From assembly GCA_023238725.1 (NCBI GenBank), contig CM041551.1, positions 6,437,759 to 6,501,758 on the forward strand: a stretch of 64,000 nucleotides of DNA, written 5' to 3'. Under the pieces are notes generated by a model, which saw only the letters and a list, made by a program, of their open reading frames with translations, did no database searches and had not been told where the DNA came from. Source of the stretch: Scortum barcoo (taxonomy: Eukaryota > Chordata > Actinopteri > Centrarchiformes > Terapontidae). Below, one piece after another: positions 51,600-64,000 of this stretch (its first letter is position 1; each line of letters opens with the position of its first letter). Both the position numbers and the translations under genes were made by a program.

Positions 51600-53394
51600 T
51601 TCTGCATTTTGTTATCAAGTGAATACCAAATCTCCCTGAACCCTTTATTCACTCAACTGGAGAAGAACCATCGGTGAGTTTTTCTCTGTTAGAGCTTTGC
51701 ACGGCTACATTTGGGCAGTTTTTCGCTTTCATCTTCGCAGATCCTCGCAAGAACAAGTGGAATGGGAGCGACTGAGAGCTGTGATCTTCGGTTTCAGGTG
51801 AAGGACGTTCAGATCCAACCACTGCAGAGTTTTCTTGGCTGTGTGCTTCAGTCTAATGTTGGAACACATGTGCTCTGGTACGCGTTTTTTTTTTTACTGT
51901 GTTCATCATTTCCTCAATCTTGTTTCTAAGTATGTGGCACTGAGTAGCATCTCCACAAAATTACACTAGCGTCACCATGTTTCACATAAAGGGTGGTATT
52001 ACCTTGATGATTTGCCAGACATAGCAATTGCATTCAGGCTGCACAGTTCAATTCCTCTCTCCTCAGACCAGAGAACCTTTTTGCCATTTGGGAGGCTCCA
52101 GACAGAATGTCACATGCATGCTTTTTTTTTTTTTTGGTCTTGTTTTTTGAGTTGTTTCTGTCTGGCCACAACACAATAAAGGCCAGATTGATGGATTGCT
52201 GCACTGATGCTTGTCTTTGTGGAAGGTTTTCTCATCGCTGCAGAGGAACACTGAGGATCCTAGTTCTGTCACATCCCTGACCGAGGCCCTTGTTGCCTGG
52301 TTACAGAGTTTGACCAGAGAGCCAACTTTTAACATCTAATGTTTCACAGATGTGGCTTTCTGGACCCCTGAAAAGTGTGTCAGAAAAATATCCATACCCT
52401 TCCCCAGATCTAAAGTATTTCACAACAATTATTTCTATGGAAAAGTCCATGGATGTGATATCATATATGTTCAGATATTTCCTCTAATATGCCCTGTAAA
52501 CCGTCTCACCTTACATGGACAGGTGTGTAACATCCCAAAGGCCTAGACGCGCCAGGATTTAAAACGCTCCCCGTTCAGTCAATTGAAATGATCATTTCCA
52601 ATAGAACTGCAGTGAACAGTGGAGATGAAATTAATCTGTGCAACTTTAAAGAACACTGACACATTGAGCAACAGCAAGCCATCTCGACACTGCTGACCTT
52701 TGAGAGGAAGGAGAACCAGGGAGTCCAAAACAGAGGAATCGTAGCTATCGTAGCTATTTGACCCCCTGTGCAGGATAGAAACTGTTGCACAACAGAGCAG
52801 TGGTCTGTCGACTTAGTAACCAAACTAAGCTAACAAGTTGGGCAAACTTGTTGGGTTGAATTATTTTATTGAATAAAATAATGTGTAATAGTGAACAAAA
52901 TGTCAGGAGAAAGTGAACAGAATAGCAAGAAGAAAATGGAGAGATGTTCTTGGGGCTGTTGTGACTGACTGGTGTTATTCACCAAATATTCCAAATTTAT
53001 GTTTAGCTCAGAAACCCTGCAGATAGACACCAGCCAAGCATGTGTACACATATAAGGAAGGTATACAAAGAAGATTGATTGTCACTTTGTAGTGTGACCG
53101 CTGCTTAATAAATCACAATTATTATTTAAAATGTGCCACAAGTAGAAAAAAATCCTGTAGAGTAAAGGTGTGCCAGGTGGGGCCCCTGCTCGCCATCCAT
53201 TTTCTGTTAAATGAGCCAAACAGGGATTACAAGTGAGAAAAGAGAAAGTGAGTTGAAAGACGGGGACATTTGTCAATGTGTTTTTCTGTCAGATAATTGT
53301 TTTTTACCCTTATCTTGAAACAATAAGTTTGGTATCCAACAACAAGATATAGAAAAAGTCAAAGGGGTCTGAATACCGTCTTAAGTCAGTGTAG
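51600..53394 (-). mobile_element. strongly decayed Tc1-like transposon
   Basis: The plus strand carries, in order, the antisense signature of a fish Tc1 element: CTGAACCCTTTATTCACTCA, GCTACATTTGGGCAGTTTTT, TCTTGGCTGTGTGCTTCAG, ACCATGTTTCACATAAAGGG, CTCCTCAGACCAGAGAACC, GATTGATGGATTGCTGCA, CCATACCCTTCCCCAGATC and finally GTCAAAGGGGTCTGAATACC with CAGTGTA at the right end (53,388-53,394). The transposase would lie on the minus strand at about 51,690-52,460 but is shattered by deletions and indels. The left terminus is not clearly preserved. It is much older than the 46.3 kb copy and of a different subfamily. Confidence 0.75.
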
Positions 53395-53693
53395 ATATAA
53401 AGGGGGCAACAAAGAACATGAATTATGTGTTTGGGTGTCAGTATCAGTAGTAGAAAGGTCCACTTTAGAGCTTGTGTTCAGAAATCGCAAAGGGAAACAT
53501 TCGCTGCAGGCAAAACACATGCCAATAGCTACACCCAAAGTGGCACAAACTGTGAACTATATACATATGGTTGCTTTGTGACTGGCATGTGCTGCGATAC
53601 CACACGTGTAAAGAAAAATGTCATCGGAGAGTCTGTTCTTCACCTATCTGTTTACCAGCCTCCTGTCATTAGGACACTGCACATGAAAGACAT

Positions 53694-53696
<3 letters not shown>

Positions 53697-53749
<53 letters not shown>
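53697..53749. repeat. (AT)n microsatellite
   Basis: About 26 uninterrupted AT units. Open frames through it on both strands give only Tyr-Ile repeats and are not genes. Confidence 0.95.
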
Positions 53750-53750
<1 letters not shown>

Positions 53751-56700
53751 TCCAAAATAGAAGATTGAGTTTGCCTTCCTCCCCCGTTACCCTTTTGTTT
53801 GCCTTCCATTCCTCAAAAGTCAGCGTAATACCCATCTGCCTTTCTCCCACCTCTGCTGCACCTTCTTCCATCTCACAGCTTAAAAGACAGAAGAAGAAAT
53901 GATTACCTTTGCCCAGAGATATCAGGCCCTGACTCCAGTGTAAACTCATTTGGAAAGCAGATGCTCATACATCATATTTCATTCACCAGAATACAAAACT
54001 GATTATCACGACACCAACTGAACCATGAGTAGCAAACTTAGTTTGAGGACTTCCTACTTTGTTGATGAACTGGCACTCTATAGTGTTTCCTACCTCAAGT
54101 GCTGTGCAATCTCAGTCTATCTGTGTGGACAGGACATTACACTGGCTCTCATACATTCCACAGAAGTATGACTTTCTCAATTCAACAAGTCGCTTTTAGC
54201 AGTGGCTGTTTCCACAGGCTAATGTAATTCAGATTTTCTCCGAGGCTGGTTCATCAAACTGTGGCCTCTCTTCAATGAACTCAGGACACATTGTTGAAGC
54301 AGGGTGATTTTATAGAAAATTTTAATGAATTTGACTGTGAGCTTGTTAGAATCATTAAATTACTGACAATGACACACTAAATAAGTGATGTGGTCATAAT
54401 GCCATATAGGATAAGATCAACTACAGTATATCCATGAATTAATTATGACTGATGATTGTCTATTAGTAATTACTGTAACTACTACAAAATTGACAGAAAG
54501 TTAAAAAAGCAGTATCCTCCTCACTGAATAAATATTTCATGTGGACACACCCTTTGACTACTTCTCCATTACACCCTCCTCCATTATCTAAAAATGATTT
54601 AACAGTATTGAGTTGGTACAGTTAACCATTAATAATTAAAGAGGCCAGGCAAGGTAAGAATTTAAGATGATCAACATAATAGATGTCTTAACAGAGCATT
54701 CATTTTCATAATGTACACTAACAATACACAGAATATAAATGAAATCAGCTAAATTTATGTTAAAATTATGTATCAGGTTTATAATATAGGTACAGAGTTG
54801 AATCAGTAGCTAAATGTGTTAAATAATTTGCTTTATAATTCATTACCAAACATTTATAAATGCCCTTTTCCTTAAGACATACTTTTCAGAAAATCAAATA
54901 GATATTCTATTTTGTTCTTAAATGGAAATATAAGATTTTTAATGGTTGTTAGAGATACTTATTCACAGTTTTTGAATTCAGTTCTTTTGGATGTAATACT
55001 TCTTTCCCTGGTGAATTAATTAGCAATCTGACCCATGAAGAGGCAGAAAATGTAAGAAATTTTTATTGTAGCCTCTTGCCTCCACACATCAAAATACTTT
55101 TTTTTTCCAGAATCTTATGAGCCACTGAGCTACAGTATACTTTTTTTTTTTTTACAGTATTGTACAGAAATACAGCCCACGTCTGTGTTTGTAGTTAAAT
55201 ATGTAATAACATCAGCCGTATATACATCATCCTCACCTCAGTGCAGCCTGTGTTTGCCTTTGGAACAGTTATGATCCTCTTGTTTAATATGAGATGTAGA
55301 GAAAAATACTGTTTGTATTGACCTTGTTGATGCTCTCATATCCTCATCCCAGTTTTGGCATGACTCAACCCTGTCTCAGCCCAGTGTTCGTGGATATTTT
55401 CATCAACTGTCCCCTAGGAAGTTTCAGGCCATAATTGTTCTAAGAATCCTCTTTGGCTGTGGGGGGTGAGTTTTTTTCCAGCTGGCAGTGACGGGAGCAT
55501 CACAGTACATTGGATGGTGGTGATTTTTTTCCCCGTGGTTCAGCTGAGGGACTGCACCATCTTGGCTCTCTGGGTGGCGGCAAGGAGGGCCACAAATGCC
55601 TGTCTGTGTCGGGGCCCACTGCTTTGACAGTTGGACCTGTTTATTCTAAAAAACTAAGATGTGGTTTGATAAGCAGCACCATTTACTTTAGGTTCTATTT
55701 GAACATTTATAGGATTTAAATCTCCTGCTTGGATTGTTATTCTATTTGAGTGAATTAACAGGATGCTGAGTCTGTGGCACCACGCCCACCATCACTAATA
55801 AGCGTGATTGGGTGTGGACAGGTGAGCCCTCTGTTGCACTTGTCGACTAACTCAGCAGTGACGCCACGGTGTGCTGACCCACCCAGGAGTACGCTTCACA
55901 ACACTGCAGAAAAGAGAGACATTAAACCACTCCAAGTCAGCAAAAACACAATTTTTAGCTGTTGTTAAGTTTCTCTTTAATGCTTTTTATTTCTCTTTTT
56001 TTGTTTGTTTCTGTTCTTCGATGCCTGTTTTTCATGTGATTGAATTGTAGAGGAAAATAAGTCTAGCATGAGCTTAAAATACCATTTACATTCATAACAT
56101 AACATACATAACATAACATTACGACTTTTCAGTATCACAATTAATAAGAGAACGTAATGGTGATCTTTCCCACATAACAAAGGCTGATCTCTAAATGACC
56201 TGAAATAACTCTTTCTAGTTTCCAGCTCATAGAAATGATGGATTCTGGAAGGAGACAATCCAGAGCTCTCATTCTCTTGTGCAGTAATGTATTTACACCA
56301 AATCCCAACAGACTCGGGATCCTGAGTCAGTGTGACAAAAGGCTTAAGGCTGGGCAGTGACAGCAGAGCATGTGGGCATTCATCAGCAGTATGTTTGATA
56401 TGACAGACGTTACAGACACACACTGTGCACTACACTGGAATTAATCTGACATGTTGTATCAAAGTAATAACATCAGGAATACCCAGCATACTGTCACCCA
56501 TTAAATGTAATTTAATAGCTTAAATAAGCTTAAGTAATGAGTTTGAACAATCAATAAAATTTTGCAGGAGCGGAGACTCAAGTTTTTATTTGTTGGATTC
56601 TTTGGATAAATATGACACATGGTACAATGTTTTGATACTAATTTGATTCCAGTGCTGCTTGTGCCCGCAGCATTCTAGCAGGATTTCTGTCACTATGCTG

Positions 56701-59700
56701 CTGTAAGGGCATCGCTGAGAGCTTTGTCCTCGGACTGTGAGAACACTCTTATCCTTAGGAAATATGCATCCACAGAGGGGACTTATTCAAATGGTAAAGG
56801 CGCAGAAGGTCACATACGTGTTAGCAAATACAGCGGCGCACGTTAGTCTCGTGAAATGCAACAGAATGTCATTTGCGGAGGCCGTACATACATTACAGCT
56901 TGACATAATGCAGCCAGACTGTGAGGGATCAGCGCTGTAGACCACATCACTTGAGAGAGTTCATTTCTGAGAGTGGGTCCTAAAAGTCAGTGCTGAGGCC
57001 AGAGGTGAAAAGGGTCAGGGTGGAAAGCTGAAAACCCATTGCGTTTTTTTTTTTTTTTTTTTTTTTAAACACAAACTTGGTGGTTAAAGATGAAAAGAGA
57101 TGCAAATCCATTCTGTGCTACAACTAATCCATGCGCAGGTACAGAGATGATAAGCCACAGACAAATAAGGTCTTCACAGGAAAGTCGAATAGTAATTTGA
57201 ATTCCTCTTTCCTTTCGTGCAAGGAAATATAAACTGTGATGATACTGCAGCTATCGTGCGTATTTAAGCCGGAAGGACAGGAGATTTGCTGTCGACTATC
57301 GAGTTGTGCTACTGAAAAACTAATGTCTCTACATGTTTTTTCCTTATTAAAACAAGCCCACAAAGTCTTTGCTATTTACTGTTAGCACTTTAAGCTGGCC
57401 CTTTATAACGCTGAACGTTTGGAAGGACTCATGGTTAAGTTCGTCTGCCTCTCGGAAACGGGTAGGTACCTTCAGCAGTCTTTCCTCCGTGTGTCCAGTT
57501 GTGGCGATGGCAAATATAACTTCAGCGCTCTGTACCTGTGACTCTAATCATCATGACAGGGAGTTATGTACAGAGGCAGAGAGTGATGTAGGGGATGCTC
57601 AAATCACAGCACCGCAATGGCTAACTACGTCGGCACACCAGCTGCTGAACTGCCCGATGTGAAATCAATTCCCTGCTCAGACAGAGCATGACATGGACAA
57701 GCTCAAAATACTGTAAAGACTTCCATAAAGCTGAACAATCGCCATAACCAAGACCAAGGGGATGGTGAGAAAAATGAAAAAACCAGTGTGTATGATTTAT
57801 GGTAATTGTTTAAGTCAGTGTGTCATTGCCACAAATGTGCCATGGGATGGTGCAGGAGTTGCACTTCCCCTTTAGCACGCTAGTAAAATTCCAATCATCA
57901 TTATCATGATGTGTCTGAGTTACCACTTTCTGCCCGTGATACATTTCTTCACTAATTGCAATGTCTTCCAGGATGACAACACTTTTATCTACAAGGCGTA
58001 AGTGCAGTGAACTGAACAGCATGATAATGATGTTGAAAATATACCAATTTATTCTCTAACCAGGCATCCAGGCTGAGCATTAGGGGAGATTTTTCAGTGG
58101 GGTTTAGAGACTAAATCTTCCACAGTATTCGGGACATGCACTGTTTTACTGACAGTGTTCAATGGAGGTAAAGTGACCTGATTGTCTTTTTTTTTTTCAG
58201 TGAGAGGGGGTGAAAGGGGGAGAGAGGGTTTAAAGGTTTCTTATTGGCCACATCGCTCCTTTTTTGGGGGCAAATTGGAAAAGTGAAATCATTATCAGAA
58301 ATCATTAATGAACTCCTATCCTTGCACTTGCCAGAATATTTTTGTCAGTCTTTGTTAGAAAGAAAAGAAATGTTAAATATTAAAGTTCCGGCAGCAGGCC
58401 GTGAATGACTGATAGGCTTTTGCTCTGTTAAAAATTTCACAGCTAATAACTGCAAAGAACACCATCTTAAATTTGTTAACACATGCACAAATTAAAGCCC
58501 GCACTCTCGGCTGTGTGAATCCACTTGCACCATACAAGTGCGTTCACGACACACTTTTGTCTCTTGAATCCATAGTCATTTCCACCAGATGTTAGGGGTG
58601 GTTTACACGGACCGTAAAGTTTTAATAGTCTGGAAATACACCGTGTGAAAACGCCTCAGCAGACACAGGAGCGTTTGAGTCATTTCGTCCATAATCTCTA
58701 AAATGTAGTACAAAATTTTTGTGGTTCTCCTGGGGTGTGTGCACTCAGGGGGTGTGGGAATCATTTAGCCACTGCACCTCTTATTAGTAAAGGCAGATTG
58801 ATTGACATTAATAAAGACAGCACCTCAGCCCTTTAAAGACAAAGTTTAGAAAACTTTGCTCAGGTCTGTTCAGCCGTGCTTGTCTCTTTCTGTCTCTCAG
58901 GCTCTGTTAAGGGGAATTAAAGGGAATCTCCTCCTCTGTGGTGCCTTTGTAGTCACGGACTATCTTCTCTCCTGTCCAGAACCAAAGCTCGCCCTCACCC
59001 CTGCTTGCCCCATACCTCCATCTGCCGAATTAGACCGCTAATCTGTGCAGAACAAAAGGATACCGCTGTTTTTACCATGAATTTTACCCACTCACCTTGA
59101 ATGTATAGGTTGCAATTCACCCGGCTGCATACAATCTGGGGCATCGGTTTTTTTGTTGCGCCTTTTGATTCACAATGTTTATGCTGAAGCTGAAATGTGC
59201 TCGCAGTAACTTCCCCCCGCAGAACTGAGGGCTTCTTTTAGCTGTTGACAGAAAGAGTGGAAGAGGGGTGGCAAAGTGAAACATGATAGAAAGATGTGAG
59301 AGGCCCGCACGCTCTGAGTGGAGCGCGGCTGCATTCACAGCATCCTTTTCTCAAAACATTTTGAAAAGCAGCAATTTGTGGCATTTCTTCGCACCATGAA
59401 AAAGCTCTGCGAAGAAAGACTCAACATGTGCAGCCGGAGTGTAGGTAGAGGGCACAGGCAAATCATATGTGCAGTCATGGTGGAGATCTTTGGCCCCTGT
59501 GTTTTTTTTTTTTTACCAGAGGCTTAACTCAGAGCCATCACACACAGACACTGAATCAATTCAGCTGACACTTAGTGAGCGAAAGATGCATTAGAGGAGG
59601 AGAGCGGGGAACTAAATATAAAGACAAGACAATGGAATGATTGAAGGGACAGAGAGACTCGCAAAGGATTGCCAGTAAAATGATATAGAAACTATTAAAG

Positions 59701-60560
59701 TTAGTGTCCCTTGAAAGTGTTGTGAACCAGCTGGAAAGAAATGAATCTGAAAGGTTATACAATCACTGACAGATGGTTAGGCCATGATATGATGGAATCG
59801 GTATTAGGAAGGGTAATGTGCCCCCCCCCCCCCAACATGCTGGAGCCCACAGGCAAATCATTTAAGTGGTAGTCACTTACCTAATCTGTATTCTATATTT
59901 TTCATGCATGGCTAACTGCTATTAAACAGAGCGTGGCTTCCAGCAGGACAGCCCAGTCACAACAGTTCCCTCTGGTGATGTTTTGAATAAGCTCCACACT
60001 TTTTTAACCGCGCCCGCAAGGTCACACACCAAGGACCTCTCTTGTCAGTCGCAGATCTGTTTAGAAAAAAAAAAAAATTATGGATAGAGAGTTGTTATGA
60101 ATAAGAAATGATAAATTCATGAAAGATTTAGCCTTGTCTATACTGAGATTTTTAGGTTCTGACTTTGTGTCACTTGCAATGTACCGAGGCCTCAGTGATG
60201 ACTTCAGGTTGGTGGCCGGGCAGCTGAGACTTTTTATTTCTTTTTGCGCCGTAAGCAAATGTCGTGGTACGTCAGTGGAAGAGCGGGACAAGCTGATGAG
60301 GTGAAGGTGTGTCTCTGACTCACGGGCATACTGTCACTGTGAAAGTAAGCCTATGTCTCAGAAAGTCTGCTCACACTAACATGCTGCCTCATATTTGACA
60401 TATCAGGGTGAATTCAGTTGTTCATTCAGCTGATGAATGTGATATAGCACTGACATCAGTCTGGTGGGAAAGAAAACAGCACTCAGATCAAACAGTGAGA
60501 GTTGCCAGGGATTTTGTCAGAATTAGTGATTGAAGTGCTTATAGCTAAAAGAAGGACTGA
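53750..60560. other. unique non-coding sequence
   Basis: No recognisable gene. The longest frame, 148 codons on the minus strand at 55,977-56,423, ends in a low-complexity Asn/Lys/Arg tail produced by a T-rich tract and shows no domain. A direct ACATAACAT-type repeat lies at 56,096-56,120. Homopolymers include T at 57,044-57,066 and C at 59,821-59,833. AT-rich DNA dominates 54,300-55,100. Confidence 0.5.
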
Positions 60561-60600
60561 AAGTCAAGTCAAGGTTAATTTATACTGCGCTTAGAAAGTT
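60561..60600 (+). repeat. possible fish SINE/LINE tail remnant
   Basis: AAGTCAAGTCAAGGTTAATT followed by TATACTGCGCTTAG resembles the TCAAGTTTATTTGTATAGCG-type motif frequent in fish repeats. It is too short and diverged to assign. Confidence 0.3.
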
Positions 60601-63435
60601 TTTGAACAAGGTGTATTTTATGAAAAATGTACTCCATTTTTGTTGCCAGGCTGTTAAACTTAAAGCAAGGCCTCACAACTAAATGACACTGTAGTTTCCT
60701 ATGTCAGCACTAGACTGATGTTAGCAGCGAGTTCCACTAAATGTGACTCCAGTTACTCATCTACATTAAGTTAAACTGAAAGCTCACTGTCAAAAACGGA
60801 TATTTGCCGCCTGCTAAATGTAACACCTACTGACAGAATGGCTGCTTTCATGTAAATAGATCCATTGTTGAATATAAATGATATTTTCTATCTTGAGACA
60901 TGTATTTTACAAAACTGGAGCGCTTCAGAGGAGGCAGTGGGAAAACACTCTTTTTTAATTAAGCCATTTCCGTTTATAGCTTCTCCAATGTAATGGTCCC
61001 ATAAATGCGGCACTATATTTATCACAATTGACGGACACACCTACATGTTGTAGGAATGACACATGTTGATGCAGTGTACCTAATGCTCCTGGGCCTTCAC
61101 CTTCTAAGCAGGTGTTTATTTTCTTTAATTATAATCATGCGGATATGAAGTGAATAGAATTGAATAAACAAAACCTTCAGCCAAAGCGTGGATTCTATTT
61201 ACAGTGGATAATTGGTATGGGTATGTCTAGACTCTAGCCTATTAGACACAGCTTAGCCGACCACGCCGCCGCTGATACCATTGCTCGTATTAATCTGAGC
61301 AAATAATGAAATGGAGAATGAAAAATGCACCTGAGGCAAATCTGTGGATTCTCTCCGAGAATAATAAGTGAAAAACAAAGATGACAAGCACACTGCAGTG
61401 ATGCATCAAGGAAGGAGCGTGGGTCACGCACCGATATTCATCACATCTGTTAAAAGATAGATGGATCTCTCATCTTTCCCTCTCAACTCTGTCTCTGTGT
61501 TTGTGAGAAGGACACACAGCGCGTGGCATTCATACACAAGTGTTTGTGTGCTGTTATGTAAGTGAAGCTTTGTGATTGGGCGTATCTGTCCTGTTTACAC
61601 CCACATCTGCCTGTAATCCTCCCATATGTTCCCCATGTCTTTTTTTTTTTTTTTTTGTTCTGCACCAAGCCAAACGTTTGATGGGTGCAACAGCGGTGAA
61701 AGCTCTCAACTGAGAAACTCAGACATACCTCAGCTGCTGTCATATGAAATCATCATGAACTCTCTTGTGTGAGATGAAACCACGATGCCAACCTCGGTCT
61801 TATGAAACCTAAAGAATAATATACAGAAACACGGTGGGCAGGCTGAAAGTCTGTGCCTTAAAGCTTGTGAAAGGCTGACACTGGAAACAAAGTTTTTCCT
61901 TGACAGAGTGAAAATGTACACCTTCCCATCACGGCTGATAATTAGAGAGCGAACCCAGGGGACATTACGGCAATAGATAGATATTGACGTATTTGGTTAT
62001 ATGTATGCACAGAAAATCTGCGTAAACATGGAAAAAAATAAATCATCCTCTAAACCCATCCTCCAAGCAGTTGTCGAATTCTAATAGCCTTAGCAGCTGT
62101 ATTAGGCATCACAGGTCTGTCAAGCTTTGGATCTTTCTGCGTGCCGAGGTAGTGTGGAGCAATAGTATGAGTGATACTCAACATTTAAAGAGTCTGGAGG
62201 GTGGTGGGATTTTTTTTAAAATCTTTTTTCAAACCGAGGGATTGAATTGTGAGGAATGGAATAAACAGTGTGTAAAGCAGTGACCGAGCGTCATTTCCAA
62301 GGACATCATAGACAAACTACATACATTACTTTGTGAGGTTGCAAGTTTAATAATAATAATAAAAAAAAGACTGAGTACTAGTTAATGTTTCTCCACCCTG
62401 TGGAAGCTGTGTGGAGTTTATGCTCACGTTGTTAGCTCTGTCCTGCTTCCTATTGGAATTGGTGAAGTTTACGCTCCAAAAAAGTGTTATAATGAAAACA
62501 TTGTTTAGTCTCCATCCTCAAACACTTTCTTTTGTAATGTTAAAGGTGAAATGCATGATTTGAACATTCAAACAAGTATGTACACTCAGCAGATAAGCAG
62601 AATGAACAGTTTCATGATTGTCACAATTATAAAAGCAGGACTAGCTCTACACCACAATACAAGAAAACGTTTCTGTCTTTGTGAACTGCACTGTGCACCA
62701 TGCAGGAACAAACAGGTGTAACAACAGTAACTACTGGGATCGGTCCTAAAACGTCAAAATTGTTTGAATATTAGGTTTCCTGCTGAATATTGTGGAAATA
62801 TTGTGCTTGTGCCTTGATGTTTAAGGGGCCTGATGTTGCATGTTATCCTCCCTCAAATAGCTTGCTGAGAACAGTTTTCTGATATCACTTTTTATTTTTT
62901 TTCCATGTCATGTCAAAGCCCTTCCAACAGTTTCTCTGTTGAAGGTGAGAAGTGTGTGAAAGCCTGAAGGCTGTCACAGCCTCAGCCTGGACCTCCCAGA
63001 GGGCAAACCCCCGTGCTGGGTGATGTGGCTTCACTGCCATCACAACGAGTGTGGGAGTCCGCTTATTGACCCTATATATCTCAGGGGGCTTTAACATGTT
63101 GGTTTTGAATGGTGTGGCTTAAAGTCTCGCCTTGCCAGCAGACTGGCTGAGTAAACACAAAGCTTGTTCATTTGCCCACGGGAAAGGTTTAGATTGGATC
63201 AATTGTTAAAGAGCAATGATTAGCTGTGAATGGGCTGGTTGGATGGGTTTAAATTATTCCAACTGGTGGAAGTTCTTAATTAGTAATAAGTCCTCAACAT
63301 ATATCATGTCAGGTGTGACAATTAACATAATCTAAGCACAATTAGACAAAACATAAAAAAATTGCAATAATAAAAATAACAACTATAAAATTGAACAATA
63401 CCAAATGTGACAAAAAAACAAACAAACAACAACAG
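60601..63435. other. unique non-coding sequence
   Basis: No gene or element recognised. A T run lies at 61,641-61,656 and a short TAA tract at 62,348-62,361. The stretch at 63,120-63,260 is of mixed composition and may be conserved non-coding DNA. Confidence 0.5.
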
Positions 63436-63439
63436 CAAA

Positions 63440-64000
63440 AGACAGAGAGGGCTTTAAACATAAAGGCTGCCTTAGTTATTGACCTAAAGTATGCAGGAAC
63501 AGAAAAAAAGAGCAATATAGAGTGTGTCAATTGAAAATTAAAAGAGAAAGTTTTAAATAGTGAGGGTAATTGAAATTTATTGAAAATAAACTGCAGCCAA
63601 TGTCGCAGTCTTCTTAGAAAGGGAAAGGGCAAATTAAGTGTTTCATACATTGTACAATGATGAGTTATGAAAGGACAACCAAGAACAAATCAACATAATC
63701 TGTTATAAACTCTGCTGAGTGGAAAAAAGATTAGTTTTGGATGCAGCCTGATATTCAAGATCAGCATAATATTGGTAAGAAGCCTTGTAATGCAAGTGTC
63801 TCTGTAACTGTAATTTTCTTTCTTTTTCATTAATATGGTCAAGACCCAGGTATTTGGTGTGTTTAACTCTTTGCAGTGGTGTACCATCAATATATACAGT
63901 AACATATGAACATGAACATATACATTTGGATTTAATGCTTTGTTGAGTACTAGAAAACATTTAGAGATTTAGTTTCACTGAGTGGTAATTTTCTATCTTC
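63440..64000 (-). mobile_element. non-LTR retrotransposon RT C-terminus, decayed, cut by window edge
   Basis: On the minus strand, reading down from 64,000, three conserved blocks of a fish LINE reverse-transcriptase C-terminus appear in order. They are VYIDGTPLQRVKHTKYLG (the thumb-type YLG motif, about 63,835-63,900), ITHHCTMYETLNLP with RRLRHWLQFI (about 63,590-63,670), and VPAYFRSITKAAFMFKA (about 63,450-63,500), where intact copies continue to a WN.LP motif. The blocks are in different frames and separated by decayed sequence, so it is not functional. The 5' part of the element would lie beyond the right edge. The clade is uncertain (L2- or jockey-like). Confidence 0.7.

Noticed and set aside
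55977..56423. 148-codon minus-strand frame as a gene
   Set aside because: Low-complexity tail from a T-rich tract, no domain, no supporting signals.

Overview
This 64 kb window looks like non-coding nuclear DNA from a ray-finned fish, most likely an acanthomorph/percomorph. The evidence is the repeat content: a minus-strand Rex3/RTE-type retrotransposon fragment, a Tc1-like DD34E transposon, an older decayed Tc1-like element, a TA-flanked MITE with long terminal inverted repeats, fish L2/Maui-type LINE tails, a LINE reverse-transcriptase 3' end running off the right edge, and several decayed repeats of kinds I associate with percomorph genomes. I found no complete cellular protein-coding gene, no convincing exon and no RNA gene. 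Open frames outside the transposons are short, lack recognisable domains, and are expected by chance. The window is best read as intergenic or deep intronic sequence, perhaps a gene desert.

Layout. 1-214: an old, diverged tandem duplication. 215-21,000: mostly unique sequence with a perfect hairpin (9.3 kb), two L2-type LINE fragments (16.9-17.1 and about 20.9 kb) and a 51-bp minisatellite (19.0 kb). 21.1-25.4 kb: fragments of one dispersed percomorph-type repeat and small microsatellites. 27.0-29.6 kb: a rearranged locus in which a Rex3 fragment, with its 5' region kept, an internal deletion and no 3' half, abuts one copy of a 142-146 bp repeat; the second copy of that repeat lies 2.4 kb away. 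29.6-39.0 kb: unique sequence with several stretches that look like candidate regulatory elements, including a perfect homeodomain-type palindrome at 33.34 kb. 39.0-40.2 kb: a 330-bp direct duplication with one mismatch. 46.0-48.0 kb: a nested mobile-element and microsatellite cluster (MITE, AT/AC repeats, Tc1-like element, L2 tail). 50.9-53.4 kb: a percomorph-type repeat and a strongly decayed Tc1-like copy. 53.7 kb: a long AT microsatellite. 53.8-63.4 kb: unique sequence. 63.4-64.0 kb: LINE RT terminus on the minus strand.

No gene network can be inferred. The informative content is the transposon record, a few recent rearrangements and a set of unproven candidate cis-regulatory stretches. 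Family assignments come from recognising protein and nucleotide motifs by eye, not from any search.
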